From: an uncultured Bacteroides sp.
GTDB lineage: Bacteria > Bacteroidota > Bacteroidia > Bacteroidales > Bacteroidaceae
DNA: 64,000 nt
Reading direction: 5' to 3'
Assembly (NCBI GenBank): GCA_900556845.1
Contig: USQO01000001.1
Span: 30,330-94,329, forward strand
Under the pieces are notes generated by a model. It saw only the letters and a list, made by a program, of their open reading frames with translations, ran no database searches and had not been told where the DNA came from. Positions 63,012-64,000 of the stretch are shown piece by piece. Each line of letters opens with the position of its first letter. The first letter of the stretch is position 1. The position numbers and the translations under genes are program-made.

Positions 63012-63947
63012 TTATTCTAATTCAAATTGAGACAGAACAAAACCATGGTCAGATGCATATAAAAATTTCTCACCATAAAATTCCAGTGTTCCAAATATAT
63101 CTGCATTATAAGATTCTGAATTTACCACTCGTAAACTTTTTCCTCTATAATAAATATAATCAATACGATCCATCCGATCCTTTATATTATTGTCAGACCA
63201 ATACCAGGTTACTCCCAACTCCTTACTTGCATCAGGATGCATTTCTCTAAAACTATCTTTAAATCCTGCTTCTTCCATAGCTTTTGAAACAGGCCATCCG
63301 ACAACAGCCCCACCGTGATTATACAAATTCTTTGTACTTTCAGTCCAATCCAAATGAGAATGAATATTAAAATCTCCTCCCATTATAACTGGAATACTAT
63401 CTGATTCTGCCAACACAGGCTGAAGTACAGACAAAATGCGCTTTATTTCATCATCTCTCGTTCCTTCTGTTTCCCACGACAAAATCTCAGATTCTGTCTT
63501 ATCCGTAGGCACCAAACGGGCATCTGGCAAGTAATGCAACCATGTATCAAATACCCGAACTTTTTTCCCATTCACATTTAATTCTACACCTCCAAAATTA
63601 AAAGTAGAAATAGAATCAGGATAAGTAAATGTTTTAACAATAGGATACCTGCTATAAATAGACAAGTTACTTGAAATCAACCGATGATAATATCCTAGAT
63701 AGTCTGCAACCTTATCGGAACATCCATAGGTTTCAATCATCAAAATAACATCTGCATCACTTTTTTTCAATATGCCCAATGTTCCTTCACAACTTTTTCC
63801 AGGATATTCCTTAGAGTGACCACCATGCCAAACGTTCCACGACAAAACCTTTAGCTCTTTAACTTCATTATTGCTTGAACTTTCACTAACACAAGAGGTG
63901 CTTATAATTCCACAAATAGCAAGATAAATCAAAAAAAATTTTCTCAT
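63012..63947 (-). CDS. Endonuclease/exonuclease/phosphatase (EEP) family lipoprotein
   Basis: A 311-residue lipoprotein: signal MRKFFLIYLAICGIISTSC with the lipobox STSC (acceptor Cys near residue 19). The EEP fold is shown by KVLSWNVWHGG, MIETYG, GGDFNIHSHLDW, MDRIDYIYYRG and the catalytic His in ASDHGFVLSQF. The family includes phosphodiesterases such as sphingomyelinases and inositol phosphatases; no DNA-binding features are evident, so a periplasmic phosphodiesterase acting on a phospho-substrate is more likely than a DNA nuclease. The start at 63947 (MRKFF) is preferred over one three codons upstream. It heads an operon with the phosphoesterase-propeller gene and has a candidate promoter at 63973-63980. 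Confidence 0.85.
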   Translation of the reverse strand: MRKFFLIYLAICGIISTSCVSESSSNNEVKELKVLSWNVWHGGHSKEYPGKSCEGTLGILKKSDADVILMIETYGCSDKVADYLGYYHRLISSNLSIYSRYPIVKTFTYPDSISTFNFGGVELNVNGKKVRVFDTWLHYLPDARLVPTDKTESEILSWETEGTRDDEIKRILSVLQPVLAESDSIPVIMGGDFNIHSHLDWTESTKNLYNHGGAVVGWPVSKAMEEAGFKDSFREMHPDASKELGVTWYWSDNNIKDRMDRIDYIYYRGKSLRVVNSESYNADIFGTLEFYGEKFLYASDHGFVLSQFELE

Positions 63948-63972
63948 TGTAATCAATTAAAAATCCAATCTA

Positions 63973-63980
63973 CAAATATA
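63973..63980 (-). promoter_or_regulatory. Candidate -7 element of the EEP operon
   Basis: The minus strand reads TATATTTG, a perfect TAnnTTTG, 26 bases before the EEP ATG at 63947. The -33 position falls at the window edge and cannot be checked. Confidence 0.55.
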
Positions 63981-64000
63981 ATCTCTTATCTCATTTTATC

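Overview
The window reads as a chromosomal segment of a gut-type Bacteroidales, most likely Bacteroides or Phocaeicola. Support comes from an ftsQ-ftsA-ftsZ-yqeY / recO / tRNA-Glu / rpsT / gyrB core block, a starch-utilisation (Sus) locus with SusR/A/B/C/D/E homologues, promoters of the Bacteroidetes type (TTTG ... TAnnTTTG), SPI and lipoprotein signal peptides on glycoside hydrolases, and AT-rich background DNA. No insertion sequence, phage, rRNA or CRISPR array is visible.

Layout. 1-7.2 kb: cell division, RecO, one tRNA, S20 and GyrB. 7.3-25.8 kb: alpha-glucan metabolism (GH77 amylomaltase, MFS sugar carrier, membrane-bound SusR-type regulator, then susA-susB-susC-susD-susE-type I pullulanase). 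25.9-32.7 kb: an ECF sigma/anti-sigma pair, then speA-argB and topA-aroK. 32.8-38 kb: Nudix hydrolase, a giant TPR protein and an outer-membrane barrel in one operon. 38.3-43 kb: Lrp/AsnC regulator with a small membrane protein, phosphotransbutyrylase and butyrate kinase, and a fused C26/M19 peptidase. 43-64 kb: an accessory region, nearly all on the minus strand.

The most interesting part is 43.1-56.7 kb. An operon encodes a UroD-superfamily methyltransferase (MT I-like), a sodium:solute symporter, a cobalamin-binding corrinoid protein, a second UroD-superfamily methyltransferase with the H-x-C...C zinc signature of MtaA (MT II-like), and a secreted GH2. A divergent AraC regulator and a second minus-strand cluster follow: a 2Fe-2S/ASKHA corrinoid-reductive activator, a protein resembling the MetH reactivation domain, and another secreted GH2. 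Together they contain every component of a corrinoid-dependent demethylation system (donor methyltransferase, corrinoid carrier, acceptor methyltransferase, reductive activator). Such systems are best known in acetogens, Desulfitobacterium and methanogens; here one is wired to periplasmic glycosidases without any SusC/SusD pair. My working model is that small methoxylated glycosides or O-methylated sugars are trimmed in the periplasm, imported with sodium, and demethylated in the cytoplasm. The substrate and methyl acceptor are not determinable from sequence alone.

A second striking feature is compositional. From about 18.24 kb (inside susC) to about 32.46 kb (inside topA) the DNA is about 57-68% GC in the lines I counted, against about 38-45% in the lines counted outside. 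The segment carries ordinary core genes and both edges lie inside conserved genes, which fits allelic replacement from a higher-GC relative, or a chimeric assembly. Start codons were often moved inward from the longest open frame where a signal peptide or family N-terminus decided it.
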